A DNA stretch of 64,000 nt, taken from Moringa oleifera (lineage: Eukaryota > Streptophyta > Magnoliopsida > Brassicales > Moringaceae). Shown piece by piece: positions 11,102 to 23,958 of the stretch. A program made the translations under genes and the position numbers. Under the pieces are notes generated by a model. It worked only from the letters and a program-made list of their open reading frames with translations. It was not told the DNA's origin and did not search any database. The DNA lies in assembly GCA_021397835.1 (NCBI GenBank), contig JAJFZO010000230.1, positions 2,350,001-2,414,000 of the forward strand. The letters run 5' to 3'. Position 1 is the first letter of the stretch. Each line of letters begins with the position of its first letter.

Positions 11102-13369
11102 TCAGTCACAGAAAGGTTGGACCTTGAACCTGTACAGAAGCTTCTTCTTCTTTGACGTTGGGTTATCAACAGTAAGCAATATCTTACCCAATTCACCAAC
11201 TTTGAAGCTCTGAGACACCACTGGCTCATCCATTGGGGCCATCTTTGTGGGCTTCTGTATTATGACAGTATATCCACCCTTAGCATCAGGCACAAATTCA
11301 GCTCCATAACTGACCTCCCATCCCACTACTCGGACCTCCCAAACAATGACACATTTCTGCAGAACAAAAATCTTCAATCACTTAAACAAAAGAACTCTTT
11401 CCTTTTGCACAAAGCATATATGTAGAACTTAGCTAGAACATTTCGTCTCCAGTTTTAGTCAATATAAGTTTGTAAAAGAGCATGTATCAGCTGTCAATTT
11501 AAAGGAAAAAATGTAATCGCACCTCATAAATGATTATCTCCACAGTTTGTTTGGTTGCTGGCTTTACAGTAATCTCAGTCACAGGATCAGCATTGGTGAA
11601 TTCTGGGTTGCAATCACAATAATCCACACTGAGGCCACCATACTGAATTGGGACTTGCTCAGGTGATATGTATCTATTCACCAGTAAAAGGTCTGAGTTT
11701 TAATAAAACACCAAAGAAAGGGAACCAAAATTGAAAACAGAATTTAAAAACCTCAATAAGGCAGAAGAAGATAATTGTAGTTCTGCACTCACTTAAAAAG
11801 TACTTCAGCAGATTTTGAAGGACCGGCAAAAACAAACTTGCTCTTGGTCCTCTGTGTCATGAATGGACCAATCATGGTATAGAAAGCCAGATACCACCAA
11901 GGAACATTGATAAACACCTATATAAGCAAGTGAAGAATATCAATTAGAAACCCGAAGTATCCAACTAGTTATCTTTCGCCCTACTGCACTTAACAATATA
12001 AATCCTTGCCAAAATGAGATTTATATACCTGTTTGGCCACAAATTCAGGGTAATTGTCCTGAAGTAAATGCACAGCCTGTTTAGTAGCCAACCTAAGCTC
12101 TCGTTTCCCAGGTCCGGGAGAATTCTTGAGATCATTAACCTGAACGATAGTAGAAACACCACCAGGGGTGAAATCAAGCTTCCTTATACTCCTCTCCAAA
12201 AACTGAATCCGACATCTCAGAAACTTCATTCGTTTCTCTGCATCCGAAAAGGTGTTCAAATACAATTCCCTGTTCTGAAACTCTCCATAAACATTGTAAC
12301 ACACAGGGTGGCCCTCCCTGTCATGTCCATGCATAAACACAACCTTCTCCAAATCATCACCAAGATCTTCTTGTACAAGTGCATCGATTCCAAAATCTTT
12401 TCTCCATTGAATCGTGTTCTTGATCATGACAAACGCATCCTTCACTTTAAAATCCCTAGCTCTCAAAAACTTCAATAGAATCACATCGGTCCTGTCATCC
12501 TTCAGAAGAGGGATACCCCAAATGGACACTTCCTCTGGCGGAAGAATGACCTTTGGCTCTTGTTTTTCTTCTTCTTGTGATCCCTTTTGTGGCTTTTCTT
12601 CAGCTCCTGGTTCTTGGGGTGGCTTTATCCCAGTGCTAACGTCAGATTCAGCCAAAGGGGCTTCCTTTTTAGGTTCAGTTGACACAGGAGGGGTTTGTTG
12701 GGGTGGTGGAGAGGCAAATTGGTGAGCGTTCAAAGCCTCTTGGACAAGATCCTTCAGTTCTTGCAAAGCTTTTTTTTCAAGTTCGGAGAGATCAGCCACT
12801 ATGTTGCTTTCCTCTTTGAAGGAGACCAAATTCTGAGGGAGCTTAGTTTTATCCTCAGCAGCAACAGCAACCTCCTCCAGGGCAGTAGGTTCCAGATTTT
12901 GTCTCACGTCCGGCTGCTGTGGGGGCAGCTCTTCTTTTTCCATCATCGCCGCTAGCGATCTAGACTCTACCACCACCGCTGCAGGTTGCTGCGGCGCCGT
13001 CTCTTTCTCTGGTGTTTCCGGCGCTTCAGATTCTAGCACTATAGGATGAGGTGTTGTCTGCTCTTCTTTCTCGGCGAAATCTGGTGGACCATCAGACACT
13101 ACCACTTCTGCTGCTTGAGGTGGTGGAGGTGGAGGCTCTTCCTTTTCTGTTTTGGTCGACAAATCCAAGTCCGTCACCGCTGCTTGCGATGTAGGTGTTG
13201 GAGATTGTTCCTTCTGAGGCATGACTGATGAATCAGATTGCTGCGATGGCGGTTTTGGTGAAGGACACTCCTTATCAGCGGCCGAAGAAGTTGATTGTTC
13301 GGAGGATTGCTGGGTGTCGGATGCGGGCGGTGGTTGCGGCGGAGCATCACTGGGGGAGTCTTCAGCCAT
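11102..13369 (-). CDS. PATL: Patellin (SEC14-like, CRAL-TRIO and GOLD domains)
   Basis: Four exons on the minus strand: 12,029-13,369, 11,793-11,917, 11,523-11,673 and 11,102-11,356, all with GT/AG borders. They join to 623 codons plus stop. Residues 1 to about 280 are an acidic, Pro/Gln/Glu-rich tail. The CRAL-TRIO N-terminal helix bundle follows (SIWGIPLL at about 282, LLKFLRARDFKVKDAF at about 298). The lipid-binding lobe runs to about 515 (HPVCYNVYGEF at about 354; VFINVPWWYLAFYTMIGPF opens exon 2). A GOLD domain of about 100 residues forms the C-terminus and ends RFKVQPFCD. Patellins bind phosphoinositides and act at the cell plate and in membrane trafficking. Which patellin paralogue this is cannot be settled by eye. 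The 5' UTR contains a CT-rich tract just upstream of the ATG. Confidence 0.95.
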
Positions 13370-13560
13370 TTTTCACTTTGAAAGAGAGAGAAAGAAGAAA
13401 AGGAGAAGATGCTAGATAGTGTGAGCGGCGAGGGTGAGGAATGTTGGTTACGCCTGCTGACTGCGACTGAATGCGTCCGAAGTACCAGAGAGTTGCCCGC
13501 GGTTTGGTGAAGCCAAACTAAATATACGTGGGAATCCAATGCTCTTTTAACCATTTAAAC
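13370..13560 (-). promoter_or_regulatory. Patellin 5' UTR / proximal promoter
   Basis: Directly upstream of the patellin ATG the minus strand is CT-rich (13,375-13,405), which is common in plant leaders. Less A+T-rich sequence continues to about 13,560 before returning to A/T-rich DNA. The transcription start and TATA box were not assigned with certainty. Confidence 0.4.
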
Positions 13561-13971
13561 CAACTAAAAGGTGAAACAGCCACATTTTTCAAGTTTCCCA
13601 GCCTAATTTTACTGCTCTTCCTTTATGCTCGCGATGCCTTTTATATTTTCAATTAATTTTTACTTTTGATAATATTTTAAATTATAATTTTCTCTATTGT
13701 ACTTCGTTGCTAATCACTAATTCTTGTCAAGCAAATTCTCTTTAGTTTGTACGTGGGAACAGACTCCCCTTCCCTAAACGTGCAAACCATACATTGCTTG
13801 AGCTTTCAAAAATTTAAAAATTTAAGAAGTCTTGGCATGTTACATTACCTTTTATTTTCTTATTATTTTATTTTCATTAATTTTTGTAAAAAATTGCATG
13901 TAATTTATAAAATACTTTTTTTAATGCAAGAACCATTCCAATCTCTTTTTGATTTGGATGTTTTTGATTAT

Positions 13972-14663
13972 TGTTGCTACCAAAATAATATTTAGAAAGA
14001 GAAACCTTACGGTTTACACGTGATAGTGAGAGAAAGCCCTGACAAAGATCAATATCTTGGTAAGACATAAATAATTTGGATTGGAGTTTTGCAAAACTAA
14101 AAATGTGTAAGCAAGAGATGTCTCATGGGATCACTCTAATACTTAAGTCAATAATGTGGTTGCATAATGTTGAAGGAGAATTAATTTAATTCAAAATTAA
14201 ATGTGTACTTAGAATGTTTATAAAGGTTAAAGGATTTCCTAACCTCCGTTTAAGCCATTACATGTGAAATTTGACATTAAATTGTCAAGTAAGGTGTCTC
14301 ATTTGTTATGTCAGCCTAGCTTGTTCTACCCTCTTCTAAAGATTTCAAGGCTTAAGGAAGAAAATGACTGCTATTGTTGTTAAAGACTAGTCATAAAGTG
14401 AATTGGGTTGGAGTCATAGCATTGTGTTGGCACCATTTGGGTTTGCCTCATATTTTAAAGGGACTTAAAGTTTTTTTTTTTTTTTTTAAGTTTCTTGCTT
14501 GGATCAAACCTTTTTATGAGAAATGAATTGATTGTTATTGTTTCCTCAACTTGGGTTGATCTCTTATAGGCTAGGTTGTTACAAAATCTCATAAGCTTTA
14601 GCAACCTTGTTCATGGGCTTTTAATCATGAAGCCTTTAAAAAGTACCAATTTTACCATCATCA
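13972..14663. repeat. Left LTR
   Basis: The repeat begins TGTTGCTACCAAAATA and ends near TACCATCATCA. It aligns throughout with 16,689-17,400, for example GTTGATCTCTTATAGGCTAG in both. Many substitutions separate the two copies, so the insertion is old. Confidence 0.7.
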
Positions 14664-16688
14664 AAAGCCCCAATTCTTAATAGTTTTAGAGGATGTAAAT
14701 GATTATCAAATGAAAGAAGAAGAATTACACTTATCTTTTTCTTATTAACCTTTATTCTTCATTTATATCCATATTATATTTTTGCATCAAATTTTGTTGT
14801 TATAGTAGTTATACTTTGCTACTATTTATGGATGAAGTGATGACATGACTTCTTTATACGACCTTTTTATTTATATTTTGTTATTTGGTTAATTATGATT
14901 GTTTTGATGAAGAAGCTATTGTGGCAACTATTATGGCAATTGTTGCAATCATTAGTTCTATTGATAGATTTCTATGATTTAAGTAATTAAGGCTGCTAGA
15001 ATGACCTTAATGGAGAAAGATATTGATATTATTATTACTATAATTTCACAATAAATGTAGTGAGGACTGCAATAATTGTGTTTGTTGTTGATGCTTTCTT
15101 AAAAGGCTTGGCTATTATTCTATGTGTTGTTAAAATTGCAAGTTTTATGGTAAAGATATTAATAGTGATGATTGTTATTAACAGAAAGGATATTCTAAAG
15201 GGATTGAGTAATACTTTGCTAGTAAGTAATGCGTATGCTAAAGTTGGGATTAAAAGTATGCAAGTGGTTACTGCATATTTTGATTTCAAATATTATTAGA
15301 GGTAACTAAACCATTATTTATCAAAGCTAGAAAGATCACTTGTTGTTATAGCTACTTAAGCATTACTTGTGGGAGCTATTAAAGCATGGATTGTGTTAAC
15401 TTGCTATTATGACTACAACTGAGTAAGCAAGAATAAGATTTGTTGTTATTGATGCTATGATTTATAAATTTTTGAAAGGCTTATTGCTTTGCATTGGATA
15501 TTGAAACATCTATGTTTTAGGGATAAACAGTAAGTTGTGATGGCATTTAAGACGCTAATGAAGACTAAAAATTCTATTACTACATATTTTGCTTAGACTA
15601 AGCTTGAAGTCTTGTTTGATTATGGGCAACTATGAATTGTAATGTTGTAGAAATTGTAAAATTGCATAGTTGACAAGTTAAAGTAATAATGTAGAGATGT
15701 TACAAGTAATAACGGTTAAGTTGCAATGTATGCATCACATAAGAGTTTAAATGTGTTTGGAGTAGTGACTATTATATGTAGAGTAGTGTGTTAATACGTA
15801 GTATTGTTATGTTCACCAACTAGAGAATTAGAAAGCAATCAAAAGTGTGCTGATTGTGTGTATTGATGAAATTAAAGTAATCTCGTAACTCATTCTCTTT
15901 TCTAATGAAAAGGTCTTGATAGGCATTCTTTTTACCATCCTCAATAATATTTAACTAAAAAAAAAAGGGGTTTCATTTAGACAACAACTATTAAGGGCCA
16001 ATTAGTTGATTGAAATTACTGAGAAATTTTAAGAAAACATTTACAACAAAAACCATGTTTCTTGACTTTCATGTGACAAATCAATAATGAAGATATGGTG
16101 TTACTCAGAACTTTGAAATTCGGTGTAGAAAGTAACTATCCTAAGGCCAAATATCGAGATAAGAAGAACATCCAGTAACTTTAAAGTTTACTAAAAATGT
16201 TAATACCAAGTCTCACATATATTGGGCTAAAGAAACCATTAACAAATTAAATAAATCACCATATGACTAGGATGTGACAACTATTGGAAATAAAATCACA
16301 TTGTTTGATGAGTTTTTGGAAGAGATCACAGAAGAGGACATTCTTAAAGGGAGAAGAATTGGCATACCATATTGAAGCTTTAGAATTTAAGATGATGAAA
16401 GTAGCAGGTTCCTAAAATCTACATTTGGTTACATGATCATGGCATATATTTTGATGTTTACATGTTAAATTTCAATACCTTAATGTTATTATTATTGTTA
16501 GCCTTTTTTTTAGATCTCATATGTAGGCTTTTGCATACTTAAAATTGATTTTATGCAAAAAAAAAAGACATAACATATACAACGATTGAAAGAAAGCAAT
16601 ACAAATAACTATGCATATTCAATTAAGAGAAAATCAAATAGATGAATGGTTTTCCTTTCTTTTTTGTGTTCCCACTTATGATGCCATT
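14664..16688. other. Interior of the LTR pair, no gene recognised
   Basis: A+T-rich sequence with many GTTGTTATT-like runs. A 79-codon open frame on the plus strand at 15,060-15,299 is hydrophobic and low in complexity and resembles no known family. The minus strand is open over the same span. I treat both as chance. Confidence 0.5.
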
Positions 16689-17400
16689 TGTTGCGATCAA
16701 AATATGTCTAGAGAGAGAAAACCTGTAATCATCGGCAGTAATAAAAGAAAGCTTTGACAAAGATCTGTATCTTGGTACGAGATAAGTAATTTGTGTTAGA
16801 TTTTTACAAATGAAAAATGAAGTAAAGGATAACCTATGACATTACTTTGATGATTAAGTTAGTAATAAATTTGCCAACATAATGTTAAAGGAGAATTAAT
16901 TTAATATAAAATTGAATGCGTATATGGAGTATTTATAGAGGTTAAAGGATCTTCTAGCCTTTTTTGATCTTTTAGATGTTGTTACTGAGGTTAACTTTTA
17001 GGGTGAGGTGTTTGATTTGTTATGCTAGCTTAACTTCTTTTACCTTCTTTGACGCTTTTTTTTGGCTCAAGGAAGAGGATGACTTGTGATTATTACTAGA
17101 GAATGTTAGTCATTGCTGTGAAATGTTAGCCATCAAGCAAATTGGACTAAAGCCATACGATTGGGTTGACGCCATGTGGTTGGTTTTGCCTCATATTTCA
17201 AGGCTTAGAGCTTTCTTTAAGTTTCTTACTTGAGTCAAACTAACTCTTTATAAGAAATGAGTTGATTATTGTTATTTTTCTCAACTTGAGTTGATCTCTT
17301 ATAGGCTAGGTTATTATAAAAATCATATGAGCTTGAGCTGCCTTTGTCATAAGTGTTTAATCAGTAAGCATTTTAAGAGGTACATATCTTATCATCATTA
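16689..17400. repeat. Right LTR
   Basis: The repeat begins TGTTGCGATCAAAATA and ends near TATCATCATTA. It is the partner of the repeat at 13,972. Small insertions and deletions relative to the left copy are visible around 16,800 and 17,100. Confidence 0.7.
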
Positions 17401-18650
17401 TTTATATTTCTGAAAATCAATTGACTATATGTTTCAATATTTATTCATGCATGCAAGTTTAATATTTCTTGACTACTAGGCATTGATCCTAACTTTTTTG
17501 TATTTTATGTCTCTTTTGTAACATTTCTAAACTTATGCTTTTAGGAGGAAAAATATACCTTTTTAATTTCTCTATCTTTTCCTTATCCTAATTCACAACA
17601 ATTTATGTTATAGATTTAGATGTTCCTTAATTTAATACTTTGAGTTTTTTTTTTCTTTGTTGAATAATGTTCTAGACGTGTCTATTTATCTATCTCTTGA
17701 CTCGAAATGGGAGTAGGTTTGAAAAAGAATCTTAGAGTGTTTAAGGTTGACCTATGAGGGTCTCTTAATGCCCATTTTTCTTCTCATCGGAGTTATTTCA
17801 CAAATACTTGCCAAAAATCATATATATTTCAGTTTATTGCGATTTCAACTTGCAAATGTTATGAGCTTTTAGCCTAATGTCGGGTCATTCCATTTTAACT
17901 TTAATAGTTATTTTAAATACATATATATATATATAAATATTCGTCAAGAACGAAAACTTCAATCTAAAGTTATTAAACAAAAAAAATTATTCTAACTAAA
18001 TACATTTGATTATTTGTCAAATATAAAAAAATTATATAATTCAAAATATTAATAAAATTAGATTATAATCAAACATATTTCAAACATTAATAGTGTCATC
18101 AAGAACGAAAACTTGCATATAAACAATATCATCACCTATTAAAAAGAGCATCTATCTTGAAGTTATTAGCCAAAAATCACAATAAAATTCATATAAAAAC
18201 CCAAAGTAGTGAAAATGCTTAAACTGGTAACACAAGAATCTCACAAGCCCATTCCACGCACCAACCATATGTGCTAAATAAAAAACAAAGAGAAAGCTTT
18301 GCTGAGAATATTTTTTCTCTTCTCCTTTTGTGTAATACTAAATCATCACATTAGGAATAGAACCAATTTGAATTAAAATGACATGAAACCATAAAATTTA
18401 ATGTTGTAGACTATTTCAACAACAAAAAGTGATGAACGCAACAAACAATCATAAAGAAAGACAACATTCATTATAAAATAACTTGTAAGAGTTCATGAAG
18501 ACATAGAAGTCATTATTTAAGAAGAAAATGATAATGGCATTACAATAAAATGGACATTACAATAAAATGGACTTTTCTTGATAGTGAAAAAAGCCTTTCT
18601 TAACTGTTGCAAAAGCATTGTCTGAAATACCAATATCAAAGATCCTAACA
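17401..18650. other. A+T-rich stretch, nothing recognised
   Basis: There is no coding signal. A short internal duplication is seen: the phrase ATCAAGAACGAAAACTT, or a near copy, occurs near 17,945 and 18,100. An AT dinucleotide run lies near 17,920-17,935. No terminal repeats were found. Confidence 0.5.
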
Positions 18651-18679
18651 CAAAGATGATAATTATGAAAAACTATCAT

Positions 18680-20920
18680 TTAAAGTACTCTTTCTTGACA
18701 TAACAAAAACAGTTCCATTTTGATGGTCTAATCCTTTTTGTGGCAATTGGTTTCATTCTCACACCTTGAGTTATTGGCTTGGTTGAGGGAATTATATTGT
18801 TAGTTGGTTATATTATGTTGGATGCTAAAATTACATTGCTTGAAGTTGAAACTATGTTACTAATTGTAGATGATGTTCTTGTCATTAGTGGGGGCCGTGG
18901 TCTATTTGTTAGTTTGAAACTAGGTCTCAAAGTAGTTCTCATCATAGGTCGAGGTTATTGTCTAAGTTGTATACAGTGAGAATGCAATGGTTTATTACAA
19001 TGATGTTAGAATGGTGCTTTATACATGTGTAATAGGTTAAGTTGGAATTGGGAATGTTAAAGTGTATAGCTGGGCAACTGGTAGGATGGGTGGCACTCTA
19101 ATTGGTGAGATGGTTGGCATTTTAACTTGTAAAAGTTGTGCAAGCTTTGTTAATGAAGGCTTACAACTATTAATGCTAAATACTAAAAAATGACATAATA
19201 AATTTGAAATTCACTTGCTGACATTATGATAGGTGTAGATGATGCAACTGTTAGGTTATTATATTATTTCATAATAAAAAGACAAATATTGATATTAATG
19301 GTTTTTGAACATGTAAAAAACAAAAATAAGATTATAAGTAAATATTTAAAGACATTGCAGTGAATACTAACCAAGAACAAATGAACAAAAAATAAAAGAT
19401 GAACATTATGATAATGCTCACTCTACTAATGGATGACCTAGTTACAGTGGAGCAAACTCCACCTAATGATGACACAACTAAACTTTGGGTTAACATCTTG
19501 TTAACAAAACACATATTAACAACAAATAAGTGAAAATTCCATTTACAAGGTGTAGTTGACATTTTAGATAGTAACTAAGTTAGGCAAACATACCTAATTT
19601 TACATCATATTTAGTACTTTGAAACCCATAAATACTTCCTTACTATTACCATAGGTTTTCCTTTCGTAAAAAGTAATTATACAAATATGAATGAAAAACT
19701 TATAACGATTATAATTGTAATGCAAATCTATTAATAATTACCTATCTCACTTGACCTTTACGTGACTTAATAATATGCTTACTCTAATTGCATACTACAT
19801 TACTAGTTATTTCTTAATATTTTATTTAAAGCTTTCACTTACCTCATTATCAATATCTTTCATTTTTTGTCTTTTTATTATAAGAATAAGTGGTTTGAGC
19901 CATTGCAAGGACTAATCAAATGCGAGTAACACTTAATATGTCTTTCTCTATAGTAACAAGGGTACACATAGCTGTTTGGTGTCGTTTTTGGTAATTATCA
20001 TAACAACAATATGTACACAAAGGATACCAATAAGTTTTTACCTAAAATAGCTATAGTTGCAATCTATTAAATCTACCACATATTGCTTATCATTCGATTG
20101 CACTTGATATTTCACCCCATCTAACCAAACGGACCTATAAATTATATCTCACTTTTAGTTATGCTAGGAAATTTTGAATTTTAAGGCGTAAAAGTCTCAC
20201 GTCAAGTCATCCTATCATTATCCAAATGTATCATTTTTGTTAAATGGTTTCTAATTTTCTCTAAAAATTATATATCACAGCAACATGTTTACATCATAAT
20301 CACTATCTTTAAAATCACCATCTCTCTTACTCTCATCAGGGTTTTCATCATCACTAACTAAATCATCATCATTAAAATAGTATGTACTATATCAATATTA
20401 ACATGTTTCTTATTCACATCATCATTAACATGTTGCTATTCATATCATTCGTAACATGTTGCCTATTCACATCATTAAGAGTGTTAACATTAACATTCTT
20501 TACATGTACATCATTATTAATGCCAAGAGTAGGTGGACCATTATCATTATATTCCTAATGCACAATATCAACATCATTAGGATAATTTTGGTTAGTACTG
20601 TCTTGAGTCATCATGGGTTCCTTAATATAAATATGGATCTCTATGCTCCACCTATACATGATATTTGCCATTCTCATAAATGATTATCATTTTTCAATTC
20701 TTTCAAACCAATCTGTCATAGACTTACTAGGAAAAATATAGAAAAGCTTCTCACACTCAGGTTATACTTCAGTCTCCATTAGTATACTTACTAATTTTAT
20801 TAGCAACAATTCATTATTATCAACATCATCAAAAATGATAATCTCATCTGAGCTATATTTCTTAATTGGTGAATCAACAAAGTGACTTTACAATGTAGGT
20901 GGCAAGTATGGTTATATGAA
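18680..20920 (-). pseudogene. MULE (MuDR-like) transposase remnant
   Basis: On the minus strand, an acidic N-terminal-like part appears near 20,700-20,900. A SWIM-type zinc-finger segment lies at about 19,990-20,110 (SYFRxKLIGILCVHIVV), with one expected Cys changed to Tyr and an internal stop. A basic tail lies at about 18,690-18,775 (GVRMKPIATKRIRPSK), like the end of many MULE transposases. The DDE catalytic core that normally precedes the SWIM finger was not seen, so the middle appears deleted. Thr/Asn-rich sequence lies between the SWIM finger and the tail. It is called a pseudogene because of stops in every segment. Confidence 0.5.
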
Positions 20921-22029
20921 GTTATATCCTAGGCAAAAAAAAAAAAACTAAATTGATTCTTCAATAGCTTTAAATTTGTATATTTGTATTGTAAATTTTT
21001 TATCTAATATATTAACTATTAACACTGGCCAGTCAGTGCATTAATCCTAAAAAGAGAAAGTAATAAAACCCTAAATTATTACAAAATCTACTTATCAAAT
21101 GTATTATACTTTATACATGATACTACAAAATTTTTTGCAACTCGAACCCTAGATATACACGCAAAGAATCCATAACAAAAAGATAATGCATACTCACCTC
21201 AACCCAATAAAGGCATTGCATTCAGGAGACCATAATACTTTTTCAACACAAAAAAACTCTCACTTACCTCTTGAAACCCAAAGATAACAAGTATCGGTTA
21301 CCACAAATAAAGATAAAGTTTAGACTTTCATGGATATTTGGTACACCTGGAGAGCTTTAAACCTTAACTATTCACTGCTATGCTTAGTAACTTTGGTTTT
21401 GTTATCATGTAATGGGGTCAACCAAATAAAGTGGTTAAGTGTAATCAAAACAAATGTTCAATGTCGTTTAGAGTGTTTAAGTTTGTTTAATCAAAATATA
21501 AATTTTTTCTACCTTTTCAAACTGAGTATAAATAATGAAAATTTAACTTTATCCTTAATTAACTAGTAACACCAATGATAGGGTTTGTATTGTTCAATTT
21601 TATAACTTAAGGGTTTGAATTTCTACTTTTAGAATGATAGTTTTTGGTAACATGGACTAAACATCAAGATTTTATGGGACATTTACCTTTTTTTAATGAA
21701 TTTTTATTATGTTATTTTAATTAAAGAATCATCTTCCCTTTTTTTTATATGTGCAAGTCTTTATTTTAAGGACTTCATTCAAAATTTTTGCACTAGGCCC
21801 AAACAGTTAAGACTAACCCTAATGATTGGTTCATCTTTTCTAAAGATCCAATAATGTCAATCCATCCCAATTGTAAAAAGATTTAACATTAGAAATAGGT
21901 TGCGTGATTGTATAAAAAATAAAAACATATGCTTAGTATTTAAAATTTGAGAATAAGAAACATTTATAATGTTTTATTAATATAAATTATATATATCTCT
22001 AACTTATGAATCTAGTGACCTAAAAACTT
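20921..22029. other. Intergenic stretch, nothing recognised
   Basis: A+T-rich, with a small chance open frame at 21,330-21,566. It is bounded on the right by the repeat interrupted by the CACTA element. Confidence 0.4.
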
Positions 22030-22324
22030 GTCTATAAACTAAAGTTCTAATTCAATTAGATCCAAATATAATTTATCGATAAAACTATCAAATTGGAATC
22101 TTCTTCCTAATCATTGTGGATAAATTACGAAATATAAATTGACATTACATTCATATTAATTATATAAAATACAACAGAAAATAATGTGGAATAAAATTTA
22201 TTATATTAAATGTGATTAACCATAATTATGTCGATTTACGCCATATGTGATCATGAAACATGTGATATACATTTTTGCATAATCAAAGATTGCGTGAGTT
22301 AATCTTTAATTAATTACAATTAAA
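22030..22324. repeat. Left half of a dispersed repeat split by the CACTA element
   Basis: This half is collinear with 62,480-62,790: TCTAATTCAATTAGAT near the start and GATTAACCATxATTA-TGTCG in the middle. The match resumes immediately after the CACTA element at 33,575. The repeat class is unknown; it could be an LTR fragment. Confidence 0.6.
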
Positions 22325-22357
22325 CACTATAAAGAAACTACTATTTATTAATGGACC
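22325..22357. repeat. CACTA left terminal inverted repeat
   Basis: Starts CACTATAAAG and is imperfectly matched by the inverted right terminus at 33,542-33,574. Confidence 0.75.
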
Positions 22358-22374
22358 AAAAATCGTCACTATAA

Positions 22375-22810
22375 AATTAAAATCCATAGGTATAGGTGCA
22401 GATGACCTTTACTAACGGACAAAAACTTCTACCGACAGCACTTTAACTGTCGGTATAGACTCTATTGCTATAGACTTTTACTGACGCTTTTACATCTGTC
22501 GGTATATGTAACAGGTGTTTTACTGATGATTTTTACATGCATCACTATATGTAAATGTTATAATGACAGATACTTTGTCTGTCACTAAATGTAAGTATTT
22601 TAGTGACACATTCTTTGATCGTCACTACATATATAAGATCTTTAGTGACGCATACTTTCATGTGTCAGTATATGAATAGATTTTTACTGACGGACACAAC
22701 ACTCATCAGTATATTACAAAGTTTTTACTGATAGACACCATGCCCATCAGTATATATGTTTAGCTTTTTACTAACGGACAAGATATCCGTCAGTATATGT
22801 CTACTGTAGA
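22375..22810. repeat. CACTA left subterminal repeat array
   Basis: Roughly ten copies of ACTGACGGA-like motifs are paired with inverted TCxGTCAGTATA motifs at spacings of about 30-60 bases. In En/Spm elements such motifs bind the TNPA protein. Confidence 0.75.
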
Positions 22811-23958
22811 ATTTTAAAAGTATTTATATTTAATTTTATTTTAAAATTATACTTATTGTATTGCATACACTATAAACTTACTGTTGAATACTTTATCATA
22901 CGAATTCATTTTAATCGTAGATGCGACACTATAAGAATAATGATTTTATACTATAATTTTCATTTCAAAGTAAGCCATTTACTTCTATCTGAATACAAGT
23001 CCCAAATTATAATCAACATACATTAAATGACCAATGAAAGAAAAAACAATTAAAAAAATTAACTTTAAATGGTAACAATTGTAGTTCACAAACCTTAAGA
23101 AAAGATATCCAAATATAAGGAAAAACATTGATGTGAGGGTTCAACATAGTGATGTAAATCTGAAGTAATATAAGTGTTAAATAAAATTACAACACAGGAA
23201 TAAAAAATGCAAAAAAAATCGATATCCAATAAGATCATATCCAAGTTGTCATTAGGAAAGTATTTATAAACTACTAGCTTTTTTCTTCTTCTAGCAAAAA
23301 CCTAACAGATTTACTAGGTTTTGGTACAGTAGTTTAGCAACCAACATTACTTCAATGTTCAACTCTTGTAGACCTTGCCTTAAGGTACTTCACAGCCTCT
23401 TTACAGCTACTTTTTGCCCTTCAAGTAGTGTTCCCTGGATGATTGGATCCATAGTAATATGTGAATTACCTTATAAACAAGATAAGATTAAAGAAATTAA
23501 ATCAATCCAATGGGAAAAAAAAACTACAAAGAAACACATTTACTAAAGAATTTACTAATAGATAGAACTTAAGTTATGAACAAAAGTAATAACAATATAA
23601 GATTAGTAAAAACAGTTAGTCATGAAACATAATTAATGCAAAACTTGAAACTTAGATCTCCAAATGCAGAGAAAACCAAACCAATACATGTACACATTTA
23701 GTAATAAGAAAAGTAAATAATAGTTGCCCAAGCAAAAAGAAATAACTCATTAAGGCATCAAATATAACTCATTCATGGGATGCCAAACAACATCACTCAT
23801 CAACATTTTATTTAGTAGATTCTAGTTAAATATATTCATACCGCAATTTAATGGAAGACTTCTTATAGTTGCAAAGTGTTGTTATGGAACAGTACTATCA
23901 TCTTGAACCTATTAATGACAAACAAAAAGAAAAAAAAATATATAAATGTAGTAATTAA

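Larger units (their letters stand above)
13972..17400. mobile_element. LTR retroelement without recognisable pol
   Basis: Two direct repeats of about 0.7 kb, at 13,972-14,663 and 16,689-17,400, flank a 2.0 kb interior. Flanking pentamers are ATTAT (13,967-13,971) and TTTAT (17,401-17,405), a probable target-site duplication with one change. The interior shows no gag, protease, RT or integrase motif on either strand. Next to the right repeat, the minus strand reads TGGCATCATAAGTGGGAAC, which could be a primer-binding site and would put the element on the minus strand. The size and emptiness suggest a non-autonomous element. Confidence 0.7.

Noticed and set aside
15060..15299. 79-codon hydrophobic open frame inside the LTR pair
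   Set aside because: Low complexity, open on both strands, and no resemblance to gag, env or other known proteins.
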